A model generated the notes under the pieces. That model did no database searches, was not told the origin of the DNA, and saw nothing but the letters and a program-made list of their open reading frames with translations. From Maridesulfovibrio sp. (GTDB taxonomy: Bacteria; Desulfobacterota; Desulfovibrionia; Desulfovibrionales; Desulfovibrionaceae): a stretch of DNA of 64,000 nt. The position numbers and the translations under genes are program-made. Positions within the stretch are counted from its first letter, which is position 1. Every line of letters begins with the position of its first letter. Location: NCBI RefSeq assembly GCF_963666665.1, contig NZ_OY762999.1:3630001-3694000 (forward strand). Reading direction: 5' to 3'. This document shows, piece after piece, positions 8,811-17,470 of the stretch.

Positions 8811-10022
8811 CTATTTTACGAGCGAGGTGAGGTCGAATATCGGGCCCATGATGGCGACAACAATAAAAGCAATGAGCATGCCGATGAAAAGCAGCAGCAT
8901 GGGTTCAGCAAGTGCGACCACACGTTTCATGAAGTTGTCCACATCCCTTTCGAAGATGGTGCCCATTCGTTGTAGAAATTTGCCCAGTTCCCCGGATTTC
9001 TGTCCGGCGGTGAGGGTTAGGATGTAGATGTCAGGATAAATTTTTTGCTCGGCAAGCACTGTGCTTAGGGATCGACCGGTGGCAACCTCTTCACGGGCTT
9101 CGGCCATTTTCTTTTTGAAAAATGTTGAGTTGACCGCGTTGGCGGAGCTTTCCATGCCCTGCACAAGGGGAATACCGGCGTCAATCTGGAAACCGAGAAT
9201 GCCCGAAAAGCGGGCAAGGGTGGATTTCTGGACCAGCGGCAGTTTCCAAAGCAGGCCGTCGATCTTTTCCCGGAATTTAGGCACGGATTTGTAGGCGCTG
9301 ACAAAGGCGAAAATCAAGCACAAGGGGATGATCAGGGCCAAGGGACCAAGGTTTTCCAGAGTATTTCCTAGTGCCACAACAATTTTTGTGGAAGTGGGAA
9401 GTTCTCCTTTAGCGGCTTTGAATATGCCGGTAATCTTGGGCAGAACTTCAGAAAGCAGGAAGTAGACCGCGCCCATACCGATGAGCAGGATAACCACAGG
9501 ATAAACCATGGCGGTCATGAGGCGTCCACTTACTTCTGCGCGTTCTTCTTCGTATTTTGCAATGTTTTCAAGTACGTCTCCAAGCTTACCCACTGATTCA
9601 GCAACCTGAACCATACCGACGTAAACCTGCGGGAAAATTTTAGGATATTTGGCAAGGCATGATGAAAAGCTTTCACCTGACTGGACTGCATCGCGGATTT
9701 CCATCCATGTATGACTTGCTTTACCGCCGCTCATGCGGGCCATCATATCCAGAGACTGGGCCAGTGCGGTTCCGCTTTGGAGCAGGATGCCGAGATAGTA
9801 GAAGGATTCTCCCAGCCTGATCTTTCCGCTCATGGAGATGGAAGAAGTCAGGTTTTTGGTGGAACTCTTTTCTTTTTGTCCTGACTTTACCTGCTCAAGG
9901 CGCAAGGGCATGAGGCCTTTGCTTTGAAGAGTGGCAAAAGCTTTGGACTGGGAAGAGGCTTCAACAAAACCTTTTTTCTTTTTTCCTTCCTTGGTGACGG
10001 CGCGATACTGATAGGTGGGCAT
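8811..10022 (-). CDS. gspF: Type II secretion inner-membrane protein GspF
   Basis: A 403-residue polytopic protein beginning MPTYQYRAVTKEGKKKKGFV, the usual GspF/PilC N-terminus. It has two repeated GspF domains (about 70-195 and 270-395). Membrane segments are visible near 170-190 (VVILLIGMGAVYFLL), 220-240 and 375-397. GspF is the inner-membrane platform component that couples the secretion ATPase to pseudopilus assembly. It lies 14 bp downstream of the GspC-like gene. The other pseudopilin genes of the system lie on the opposite strand from 14.6 kb. PilC of type IV pili is a homologue, but the surrounding gsp genes decide the assignment. Confidence 0.92.
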   Translation of the reverse strand: MPTYQYRAVTKEGKKKKGFVEASSQSKAFATLQSKGLMPLRLEQVKSGQKEKSSTKNLTSSISMSGKIRLGESFYYLGILLQSGTALAQSLDMMARMSGGKASHTWMEIRDAVQSGESFSSCLAKYPKIFPQVYVGMVQVAESVGKLGDVLENIAKYEEERAEVSGRLMTAMVYPVVILLIGMGAVYFLLSEVLPKITGIFKAAKGELPTSTKIVVALGNTLENLGPLALIIPLCLIFAFVSAYKSVPKFREKIDGLLWKLPLVQKSTLARFSGILGFQIDAGIPLVQGMESSANAVNSTFFKKKMAEAREEVATGRSLSTVLAEQKIYPDIYILTLTAGQKSGELGKFLQRMGTIFERDVDNFMKRVVALAEPMLLLFIGMLIAFIVVAIMGPIFDLTSLVK

Positions 10023-10036
10023 TTCTAATCACATTC

Positions 10037-10813
10037 CTACTTAAGCTCAACGATAAGGGAGAGCATCTGTCCATTGCGTTCAACATCAATGGATATAGCG
10101 GAAGCACCACCGAGAGAACTGTATACCTGCAGCAACTTGGTCGGTCCGGTGATCATTTCTCCGTTAATACGCATGAGTACGTCACCATTTTCAAGACCAA
10201 GCTTTTTGAGCAGGGAGTTAGTTCTTATGTTGGTGACTCTGAATCCCTGAGTTTTGCCACCTTTTGAGTTGGGCTTGAATAAGGCTTGTTTGAGGAACGC
10301 ATTGGGGTCGTCAAGAATTTCTTTGGTCTCAGCTTTGTTGACAGAAATTTTGTTGGTTTTGCCGCGTACAAGCTTCAGGCTCTGGACCTGATCCCACATA
10401 GCTACTTTTTTCTGCTCGCGGCCATATTTCCAGATAACATACTGGGGTTTGATTTCAGCAAGAGTCCAGCCTTCGTGTTCCTCTCCTTCGCGCAAGATGA
10501 CGGTTTCATTTTTGATTCTGAAAACGGCCATATCTGTCTCTCCAGTGAGAATGCCGACCAATATCCATGTAGATGGGGTTACCGTGGCTTTTTTCTGGAT
10601 TTCGGCAGGGTTGTCGAGTCCAAGGATATTTTTTTCCAGAATCAACTTGGAATCTTTTTCAATCTTACTGGCTGCGTCAGAGGAAAATGATTGTCCGAGG
10701 ATAGGGGCCGTCGGTTTGGGCAGCGGGATAAAGGACGACACAAGGTAAGCCGTAGCCAGCCCGAAAGCGAGCGGCCACAGCCATGCCGGAAATTTGGTGG
10801 CTTTCAACTCCAT
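10037..10813 (-). CDS. gspC: GspC-like type II secretion protein with PDZ domain
   Basis: A 258-residue bitopic membrane protein. It has a short cytoplasmic start, one membrane helix near 12-32 (WPLAFGLATAYLVSSFIPL), and a homology region with an SH3-like strand pattern (TWILVGILTGETDMAVFRIK, then VILREGE). It ends in a PDZ domain (about 180-258) with GLENGDVLMRINGEMITGP. This is the GspC plan: the periplasmic part contacts the GspD secretin and selects substrates. Sequence outside these motifs is divergent, so the name rests on architecture and on the adjacent gspF. Confidence 0.85.
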   Translation of the reverse strand: MELKATKFPAWLWPLAFGLATAYLVSSFIPLPKPTAPILGQSFSSDAASKIEKDSKLILEKNILGLDNPAEIQKKATVTPSTWILVGILTGETDMAVFRIKNETVILREGEEHEGWTLAEIKPQYVIWKYGREQKKVAMWDQVQSLKLVRGKTNKISVNKAETKEILDDPNAFLKQALFKPNSKGGKTQGFRVTNIRTNSLLKKLGLENGDVLMRINGEMITGPTKLLQVYSSLGGASAISIDVERNGQMLSLIVELK

Positions 10814-10873
10814 ATAAAAATATATCCTAAAAAGTTTTCCAGAGGCATCACAGCGTTGGAAAATTTAAAATTA

Positions 10874-11785
10874 CTATTCTTCTATTTCAGCGTAAGAATG
10901 GTAGTTGTTTTTAATCCACTTGTCCATACCCTTGGTGTCGTGGTAAATGTCCAATCTTAGAAGCCTTTTTCTGACAGTCTTAGCTGAGCTGTAATAAAAG
11001 AGCCTTACCTTTCTGGATAGTCGGGCGCTGAAAACGTTCTGGGTTCCTTTAACCTTGTGGATGTTCATGCCCGGTGTTCCGGTATCCTGCACGTCAAAGC
11101 GGATCAGGGTTTCAATGACCTTTTTAAACAGCTTGAACTGGGTGGAGTAGACTTTTTCAAGATCAGCAATGAAGCTAGGCAGGGCTTCACTTTTTGTGAG
11201 CAGGGATTCAAGTATTTCAGTTACTTTTTCAAATCCTTTCTCGGATCCGGTACCCTTCTCGGTTCTGCTTTGTTCTTCCAGTCTTCGTTGTTCATCCTGA
11301 AGCTGTTCCACTTCTTCTTCCAGCAACTGGTGGTAACCCTTAACCTCTTCCATTTGGGCCATAAGAGTATTGACCTGCTCAGCAGTTTTCTTGCTTTTCC
11401 CAAGATAGAAATGGAGCATACGCAGTAGGTGGTCTTCGGTTACCGGCTTGGGGATGAAGTAGGTAAATACATCGGATTGGGCTTCGTCTGTGGCCTCAGC
11501 ATCCATTCCTGTCAGCAGGATGACAGGAATATATGGATATTCTTCACGAATATAAGGAAGGATATCAACGCCACTAAGTCCGGAGCCTTCGAAGTGTACA
11601 TCAAGCAGGATAACATCCGGTTCTTCCTCGGATTCCTTCAGGAATGCCAGAAAAGAGACAGGGTCGTAGAAAGATTCATGTTTCTCAAGGATTCCCGCAT
11701 CGCGGAGGATGGAAACAGTGTATTCGTGCAAACGCGGGTCATCGTCTGCCAAAACAAAAAAATACGGGTCCTGTTCCGGGGTCAT
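10874..11785 (-). CDS. Response regulator with coiled coil and RelE-like C-terminal domain
   Basis: A 303-residue protein. Residues 1-130 form a receiver domain with DDDPRL near the N-terminus, the phospho-acceptor aspartate in DVILLDVHFEG, and a conserved Thr and Lys in ILLTGMD and YFIPKPV. A long charged coiled coil follows (about 140-185, rich in Glu, Gln and Leu). The C-terminal 80 residues (NVFSARLSRKVRLFYY, then RLLRLDIYHDTKGMDKW) resemble the beta-sheet core of RelE/ParE-fold proteins. No DNA-binding or GGDEF output is seen. The gene overlaps the upstream membrane histidine kinase by one base (TAATG), so they form a coupled two-component pair. The RelE comparison is by eye and tentative. 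Confidence 0.75.
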   Translation of the reverse strand: MTPEQDPYFFVLADDDPRLHEYTVSILRDAGILEKHESFYDPVSFLAFLKESEEEPDVILLDVHFEGSGLSGVDILPYIREEYPYIPVILLTGMDAEATDEAQSDVFTYFIPKPVTEDHLLRMLHFYLGKSKKTAEQVNTLMAQMEEVKGYHQLLEEEVEQLQDEQRRLEEQSRTEKGTGSEKGFEKVTEILESLLTKSEALPSFIADLEKVYSTQFKLFKKVIETLIRFDVQDTGTPGMNIHKVKGTQNVFSARLSRKVRLFYYSSAKTVRKRLLRLDIYHDTKGMDKWIKNNYHSYAEIEE

Positions 11786-13041
11786 TATTTATCTCCTGCT
11801 GCTGGAATAGCCCCTGCGGGACCGAATGTCCCCAAGGGTATGAGTATGGTCACTTCAAGGCCTTTGGAACCTAAAGTTTCAGTGTTTTCTGCTGATATGT
11901 CAAAGCCCATATTGTCTCCGAAAAATTTTACAAAGACAGTTCCCTGTCCCATTGCATTGCCATTGCGTTTGGCGGAAGGTACGGCTCTTTTGAAAAGGTC
12001 CTGTAATTTGTCCTCAGAGACTCCACCGCCCGTATCAGTTACTAGCAAGCGAGCGTAATTACCTTTTACATCGGCTGTTATAGACAGGCGGGGTTTGAAT
12101 ATTTTGAATTCAGCGCTGCCTTGGCGGAGCAGTTCTATTTGCCTGAGCTCCATGGCGGTCTGGCTGTTTCTTATCAAGTTGAGCAGGATTTCCCATGTTT
12201 TGTATTGGTCAACCAGAACTTCTTCTTCCCTGATCATCCATTTTTTAAAATCAAATTGCAGGTCCAACCTTGCCCGAGAGTATTTCCGGTCTTTTTCGAG
12301 CCTATCTGTAAGTTTTGCTGCCAGTTCGTCAAGACCTATCAACTGCGGTTTAAAAGAAAGTCTTTTCTCCAAATCGCGGAGGTGTTCGATAATACTTTCT
12401 TCAAAAGGGGTTACTATCTGGTTGTACAATTCCCTTTCTTTAACCTTGGGCAGATCGTTGACAATGGTATGAATCTGGGATTTCCAAGAATTTTGGAGCA
12501 CCATAAGTTCATCCTTAACCATATTTGCCTGAGTAATCATGTCGTCAGTAAGTTTTTCCGTGGCGACCATGAGTTCCAGTTGTCTGCGTCTTTGGCGTTC
12601 ATCGCGGATGGATTTTTCCCGTTCCACTTTTTCCCGGTCTGCTGGAGATTTGCGTTTGGTCATTATAAACATAAAAACGATTGCAACCACATAGAGGGTC
12701 ATAAATGACCGGCTTAGGAAAAGCTTGGAAGAGAAGTTACCGGTCATATGCAGCAATCTTGAAAAAATGAAGGCAAAGAAAATATTGAAGAATCCGACAT
12801 AGGTCATGGTTTCACGCCCCCCGATCCTCCAGGAAAAATAAAGACTGGAAACTACCAAAAAAATGCAAAAAATATAATGTCTTGCAATGCTGTCAGTTAT
12901 AAGGTCGAAGAGAACGTAGGCGAGTACATAGAAGCTTGCCAGTATGGGAAGCCGCCAGCTTGTATTATTTAATTTGGACCTTGATTTTTTCCCGTTATAT
13001 CCTGACAAGTAATCCACTATGCTTTTATCTTTCTTTTTCAT
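11785..13041 (-). CDS. Membrane sensor histidine kinase
   Basis: A 418-residue protein with about five or six hydrophobic segments in residues 28-140 and then a cytoplasmic helical region of charged heptads. It ends in a GHKL ATPase domain with an N-box (ILLNLIRNSQTAM), a G1 box (DTGGGV) and a G2-like GQGTVFVKFF. There is no canonical HisKA H-box (HE-x2-NPL); a histidine in SQIHTIVNDLPK is the most likely phospho-site. The ligand sensed by the membrane part is unknown. The stop overlaps the start of the response regulator. The gene is divergent from the pseudopilin operon, with 196 bp between, so it may control secretion genes; that is inference from position. Confidence 0.8.
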   Translation of the reverse strand: MKKKDKSIVDYLSGYNGKKSRSKLNNTSWRLPILASFYVLAYVLFDLITDSIARHYIFCIFLVVSSLYFSWRIGGRETMTYVGFFNIFFAFIFSRLLHMTGNFSSKLFLSRSFMTLYVVAIVFMFIMTKRKSPADREKVEREKSIRDERQRRRQLELMVATEKLTDDMITQANMVKDELMVLQNSWKSQIHTIVNDLPKVKERELYNQIVTPFEESIIEHLRDLEKRLSFKPQLIGLDELAAKLTDRLEKDRKYSRARLDLQFDFKKWMIREEEVLVDQYKTWEILLNLIRNSQTAMELRQIELLRQGSAEFKIFKPRLSITADVKGNYARLLVTDTGGGVSEDKLQDLFKRAVPSAKRNGNAMGQGTVFVKFFGDNMGFDISAENTETLGSKGLEVTILIPLGTFGPAGAIPAAGDK

Positions 13042-13237
13042 TTCGGTTTGCCCTTGAAAGGTTGGTCGCTGTTGGCTTCTTGTGCCGCAATACTAGGTTC
13101 TGGGCAAGGATAGATTTGTGGCTGTGCTTGACTTTTACACGCTCTGCTTTAACACAACCTGTTATAAAGTGCGATTGCATTGCCCATAACCCTGTTTTAA
13201 GGTCTTTTCAAAACTTCTTCCTGAAGATGAAGGAACT

Positions 13238-14602
13238 ATGAATAAAAAATCAATCATTATAGCCCTGACAGCTCTTATCGTGATTGTTTCCGGATGTGCA
13301 AAGCAGCCTTCTCCGGAGACGGATGAACCTACGATTGTTACTGATGGCAGCTTTGATGTGTCGAAGCTTGTGGGTAAAACTCCACTCAGTCTTGCCGGTT
13401 ATGTTGAGTATGCAGCTTCTCAGCAATATTCTTCGTTGGACAGCATTTACAATCGTCCCCCGGAAGATATGGCCGGAAATTATATTGTGCAACTCAGCAA
13501 AAGCAACGAAATTGTGAATCTGGATGAGGATGTTTCTACCTTTATACATGAAGGCAGTGTTCTTGCTTCAGGCGGCAAAAATGGAGTTGTCCGTTTGTAC
13601 GGGGGGCAGGGGTGTGCTGCTGTCCAGGCCGCTTCAAATCCGGTTAATTCCGTAGCATGGTTTCCTGATTCTCCCTATTTGGCTGTTTCATCCGGTCAGG
13701 GTAAGGTTGTCGAAATATTTAATGTTAAGGAATGTGCACGGGTGCGTATTCATGACGTGAACAGCACTGTAGATATGTTCGCTGTTTCTCCCCGGGGAAG
13801 CTGGCTGGCTTTGATTGATGAGGCCCGCAGGTTATGGGTCGGCCCGCCTAATGGAAAATTGCGCAAGATCGATCGTTTTACCTATCAGCCTCTTTCCCTG
13901 ACCTTTTCCAATGAAGAAGGTATCCTCATGGGTGTGGATACTACCGGGAAAATGGTCATGTGGAGTCCGCTTAAATTGACTCGAATTTTTGATCAGAAGA
14001 TTAAAGGCGGGCCTTTTAAATCGGTTAAAGCTTATGGCCCCCATCTCAATATTGTTACAGAGAAGGATCAGCGTTTTCAGTGGGATGTCAGTAAGAGGGT
14101 AAAGTCTCCTTTCTTTGAGCAGGAAGATGGTTTTTTTCTCAAGAACGGGGTTTTGTTTTACAAGTCCCCGCGCAAACGCTTTTCCAGAAAAATTCAATTT
14201 AAGCCGGTTTCTTTTAGCGTGGAACGCTCTCCGTCAGGCAAGGTCTACCGGGTCAGCGATGTGGATGGAGCGATAAGATACTACTCTTCGCTGGATGGCA
14301 GTCCTCTCAAGGGGGAGTATGATTTTGCCGACTGGAAGGAAGTTAAGATAGAACGCGATTATTGTTTTGCCGAGCGAGGCCGAGAGTTCTCGCTAGCAGT
14401 TCCCATTGCACAGCGAGAATTTCAAAGGTTGTATTGCAGGTATATACCAAGTAAAGGGTATTACCTCTGGTGGAAAAAAGTGGCCCGTCCGGACGACTAT
14501 TTTAAGTCACGCGGAATGCTTCCTCGTCGCTCGGGAATTTCTGTTGAAACTCCGCTTGAGTGGGAACCGTTGGAGAGAAAACGTATTGATATCAGGGATT
14601 AA
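13238..14602 (+). CDS. Lipoprotein with beta-propeller-like repeats, upstream of gspG
   Basis: A 454-residue protein with a lipoprotein signal peptide (hydrophobic core, then lipobox VSGC near residue 20). The mature part has several WD40/quinoprotein-like blades, for example VLASGGKNGVVRLYGGQ and SVAWFPDSPYLAVSSGQGK. AAGGAAC is the ribosome site just before ATG 13238. It is the first gene of the plus-strand operon and lies 34 bp before gspG, so it is probably an accessory lipoprotein of this type II secretion system, perhaps a pilotin-like or scaffold protein. No known Gsp component has this fold, and its exact role is unknown. Confidence 0.7.
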   Translation: MNKKSIIIALTALIVIVSGCAKQPSPETDEPTIVTDGSFDVSKLVGKTPLSLAGYVEYAASQQYSSLDSIYNRPPEDMAGNYIVQLSKSNEIVNLDEDVSTFIHEGSVLASGGKNGVVRLYGGQGCAAVQAASNPVNSVAWFPDSPYLAVSSGQGKVVEIFNVKECARVRIHDVNSTVDMFAVSPRGSWLALIDEARRLWVGPPNGKLRKIDRFTYQPLSLTFSNEEGILMGVDTTGKMVMWSPLKLTRIFDQKIKGGPFKSVKAYGPHLNIVTEKDQRFQWDVSKRVKSPFFEQEDGFFLKNGVLFYKSPRKRFSRKIQFKPVSFSVERSPSGKVYRVSDVDGAIRYYSSLDGSPLKGEYDFADWKEVKIERDYCFAERGREFSLAVPIAQREFQRLYCRYIPSKGYYLWWKKVARPDDYFKSRGMLPRRSGISVETPLEWEPLERKRIDIRD

Positions 14603-14636
14603 TCCCTGAAATGATAATAATTAAGTAGAGGATATT

Positions 14637-15098
14637 ATGCAGGAAAAAAGAGTTCGTATTGCAGCCCTTAAAAAGGGGCAGCGTGGTTTCAGTCTTATCG
14701 AGTTGATGATTGTAATTGTTATCCTCGGTCTGTTGGCTTCAATGTTGGTTCCTAAAATTATGGACCGCCCCAACGAAGCAAGAGTGACTAAGGCTAAGAT
14801 GGATATGAAAGCCCTTGATTCGGCTTTGAAGCTATATAAGTTGGATACCGGACGTTATCCGACTACTGAGCAGGGACTGCAGGCTTTGATTACCAAGCCG
14901 GAAACTCGTCCTGTTCCACGTAACTATCGTAAAGGTGGGTATCTGGATTCTACCACTGCTCCTGTTGATCCTTGGGGTTATGATTATATATATAGAAGTC
15001 CCGGAGAGGAAGGACGTCCTTATGAGCTGATTTCGCTTGGTGCTGACGGTATGGAAGGCGGAGAAGATTACGACGCCGATATTAAGAGCTGGGAATAA
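14637..15098 (+). CDS. gspG: Type II secretion major pseudopilin GspG
   Basis: A 153-residue prepilin. The class III leader ends QRG and is followed by FSLIELMIVIVILGLLAS, with Phe at +1 and Glu at +5. The globular domain carries the usual GspG features, TGRYPTTEQGLQALITKP and VDPWGYDYIY, and an Asp-rich C-terminal segment (GGEDYDADIKSW) that binds calcium in the family. GspG forms the shaft of the periplasmic pseudopilus after cleavage by the prepilin peptidase, which is not in this window. It begins the gspGHIJKLMN run. Confidence 0.96.
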   Translation: MQEKRVRIAALKKGQRGFSLIELMIVIVILGLLASMLVPKIMDRPNEARVTKAKMDMKALDSALKLYKLDTGRYPTTEQGLQALITKPETRPVPRNYRKGGYLDSTTAPVDPWGYDYIYRSPGEEGRPYELISLGADGMEGGEDYDADIKSWE

Positions 15099-15118
15099 AC
15101 AGGTATAATAGAAGTCTT

Positions 15119-15547
15119 ATGGATATGCATGCTGCCCGTCGTTTCTCAGGCGGACTGACTTTCATAGAACTCTTAATAGTTCTATTTATAGTGGGCATGG
15201 GCTGGTTTACGCTCATGCCCAATCTTGATCTTGCAGGAGACCGGGGCGATGACAGCTTGAGCTCTATTAATGCTTTGATTTATGAGGCAAAGACGGAAGC
15301 AGTGGAAAAAGACTCCCGGCAGTACGTGTATATCGATTTTGAAAATGGATTGCTCAAATGGAATGGCGAGGAGGTTGCTCTGCCTTCAGAGGTGTCCAGC
15401 GGACATTTTAATGAATATCCAGTTGATGACAGTGGGATTGAGTTTGTTATTTACCCTGAAGGTTTTAGTGACGAGGTGCGTTTGGTCTTTGTGGATGGTT
15501 TGACCGTTGCTCTGGACCCACTGTCGGTTCGTTTTGTGGAGATCTAG
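15119..15547 (+). CDS. gspH: Minor pseudopilin, GspH-like
   Basis: A 142-residue prepilin with a short leader ending SGG before LTFIELLIVLFIVGMG, so Glu+5 is kept. The rest is a small beta-rich domain (SRQYVYIDFENGLLKWNGEE) such as GspH and FimT proteins have. It lies 20 bp after gspG and 2 bp before the gspI-like gene. The order G-H-I-J-K supports the assignment more than sequence alone, because GspH is the least conserved pseudopilin. Confidence 0.8.
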   Translation: MDMHAARRFSGGLTFIELLIVLFIVGMGWFTLMPNLDLAGDRGDDSLSSINALIYEAKTEAVEKDSRQYVYIDFENGLLKWNGEEVALPSEVSSGHFNEYPVDDSGIEFVIYPEGFSDEVRLVFVDGLTVALDPLSVRFVEI

Positions 15548-15549
15548 CT

Positions 15550-15912
15550 GTGGCGTGCAAGAACGGTTTTTCACTTATTGAGATCATTGTGGCTTTGACC
15601 ATTGCCGCTACGTTGTCTATGAGCTTTTTGGGAGTGCAGAGGCAGAGCGCACTTATGGCCCAGTCATCAAAAGATTCATGGAATGTTCTGAATTTATCAC
15701 AGGATGTTTTGGGGCATAAGTATCCGGACAGGTTGAATGTTGTATCCACCGGTTGGGTTTCATGGCCGGGACCTCCTGAAGGCAGTTTCAGGGTTGGACT
15801 TGAGACCGTTTCATCTACCGGAAAAGGGTTTTATACTCTTGAAACCCGCAGTGATGACTATACTCTTGAGTGGAAGATTTATCGGGTATCCCACAAGAAG
15901 AAGCTGTTTTAA
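15550..15912 (+). CDS. gspI: Minor pseudopilin, GspI-like
   Basis: A 120-residue prepilin starting with GTG at 15550. The leader is very short (MACKNG) before FSLIEIIVALTIAATLS, so the cleavage site and Glu+5 are clear. The stop overlaps the next start (TAATG), which indicates coupling. GspI forms the tip complex with GspJ and GspK. The domain is of normal size, and the order in the operon supports the name. Confidence 0.82.
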   Translation: MACKNGFSLIEIIVALTIAATLSMSFLGVQRQSALMAQSSKDSWNVLNLSQDVLGHKYPDRLNVVSTGWVSWPGPPEGSFRVGLETVSSTGKGFYTLETRSDDYTLEWKIYRVSHKKKLF

Positions 15913-16493
15913 TGATATATTTTCAACGTAATCATACCTCTCCTGAATCCCAGAAGGGTTTTTCGCTTATTGAAGTACTTATCGGATTGGTTTTGTCTGG
16001 TTTATTGATGAGTATGGTTGCTATGGTTCTGGGACAGTCGGTCACCAATAACGAGGTTGTCCGATCTAGTGCCGGACTTTCTTCACGCATGTTTACTTTG
16101 CGTCGCATTTTGCATCGCGATCTGCAGAATATAATCCCCGGAAGACCTTTAGGTGTTGAGGGTAATGGATTCAGTCTTGAATCTACACACAACGTCATGT
16201 TGAAGGGGGCGGGGCCAATTCTTATTAATTGGGACTTTTCTTCGAATATGGTTCGTAGGAGTGAGAAATCTTCCAGTCTTGAATTTGAGAATTCTTTTTT
16301 TCTGATGCGTGGCCTTAAGTCATGGGGGATTGAATTTCTTGATGCAAATAAAAATGCCTGGATTTCGCGTTCCCAGTTGGCTGCTAGAGCTATGAGCGGT
16401 AAATCCGTGATTAAGGCATTCAGGCTGACGTTGAAATTTGAAGACGGCCAAGATGTGATGATTGTCGAGAGGATTCCATATGTTAGGGGATAA
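15912..16493 (+). CDS. gspJ: Minor pseudopilin, GspJ-like
   Basis: The start is taken as ATG 15912, which overlaps the gspI stop; the frame is open upstream to 15870 but that would run into gspI. The 193-residue product has a leader ending QKG and the helix FSLIEVLIGLVLSGLLMS. The globular part is larger than that of GspI, as usual for GspJ. It overlaps gspK by 14 bp. It is a pseudopilus tip component, processed by the prepilin peptidase. Confidence 0.83.
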   Translation: MIYFQRNHTSPESQKGFSLIEVLIGLVLSGLLMSMVAMVLGQSVTNNEVVRSSAGLSSRMFTLRRILHRDLQNIIPGRPLGVEGNGFSLESTHNVMLKGAGPILINWDFSSNMVRRSEKSSSLEFENSFFLMRGLKSWGIEFLDANKNAWISRSQLAARAMSGKSVIKAFRLTLKFEDGQDVMIVERIPYVRG

Positions 16494-17421
16494 TCCAGAC
16501 AGATATTCACGTGGGGTGGTGTTGGTCATTGTACTGGTGTTATTTATGGCTTTGTCTGGTTTAACTCTTATGACCATTGAAATCAGTTCACGTGGAGCGG
16601 TGGAAGCCAGCCGGATGCGTAGTGAGTATGAAGCCGGATTTATGGCTGAAGAAGCTCTCTATATGATCTATGATTTACTTAAAGATGACAAAACGCCATT
16701 TTCTGACACAGCGCGTGAAGAATGGGCCAAGAAGTGGAGTGATGATGGACTTGAAATTGTAATTACTCCCTGTAACGCCAAAATTAATATCAACCAGTTG
16801 ATTAAAGGTCGCGACAGAAAAAGGACACTCCAAATATTTAGCAGCCTTCTTCCTACGGGGGGAGATGTTAGAACTATGGCGGGAAGTCTTGGAGTCTGGA
16901 CAGGAATTAACGCGGATCCTAAGCTGGAAAAAATAGATAATTTCTTTTATTCCTCACATTCTCCTTCGTATACTCCGCGTGGAGGGGAATTGAAAATCCC
17001 GGAAGAAATTTTACTCGTTCGGGGATGGGAAGAGTTAGATCAAGGCTGGGTGGATGAAATGCTTACTGTCTGGGGAGCGGGCCGTCTCAATATAAATTTT
17101 ATTTCACGTGATGTATTGCTGGCATATTTTCCTGAACTGGGGAAAGGCGTTGACAGAATTATGCATTGGGCCAGAACGAGGGGTTTTACAGACTTAAGTC
17201 AGGTGCTTTCGGTTATCGGTATACAGTCTGATTCTTCCCTATATAAAAATATGACTAATGAATTGGTCGTTAAGTCAGACTATTATGAAGCTCGGGTCAC
17301 TGCGTCTGTGGGTGGGTGTACGGTGGTGAAAAGATACATCATTCGCAGGCAGAGTGCTCTCGAAATAGGAGATCCGGAATTGGTTTTCCAGAACGATATT
17401 TCGGTTACCTTTGCAAAATGA
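16480..17421 (+). CDS. gspK: Minor pseudopilin, GspK-like
   Basis: A 313-residue protein starting at ATG 16480, 14 bp inside the end of gspJ. The N-terminal region is prepilin-like (YSRG then VVLVIVLVLFMALSGL) but lacks Glu+5, as GspK proteins do. It is much longer than the other pseudopilins because of the inserted helical domain, here with INQLIKGRDRK and a later WGAGRLNINF. It caps the pseudopilus tip and may contact substrate. The gene ends 49 bp before the gspL-like gene. Confidence 0.85.
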   Translation: MLGDNPDRYSRGVVLVIVLVLFMALSGLTLMTIEISSRGAVEASRMRSEYEAGFMAEEALYMIYDLLKDDKTPFSDTAREEWAKKWSDDGLEIVITPCNAKININQLIKGRDRKRTLQIFSSLLPTGGDVRTMAGSLGVWTGINADPKLEKIDNFFYSSHSPSYTPRGGELKIPEEILLVRGWEELDQGWVDEMLTVWGAGRLNINFISRDVLLAYFPELGKGVDRIMHWARTRGFTDLSQVLSVIGIQSDSSLYKNMTNELVVKSDYYEARVTASVGGCTVVKRYIIRRQSALEIGDPELVFQNDISVTFAK

Positions 17422-17470
17422 TCAGTAAATGGACAAACACACTGCTAACAGGTATAGGACAAAGCCATAG

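Noticed and set aside
11785..13041. Calling the kinase a standard HisKA protein
   Set aside because: No canonical H-box is present; only the ATP-binding boxes are clear, so the call is kept general.
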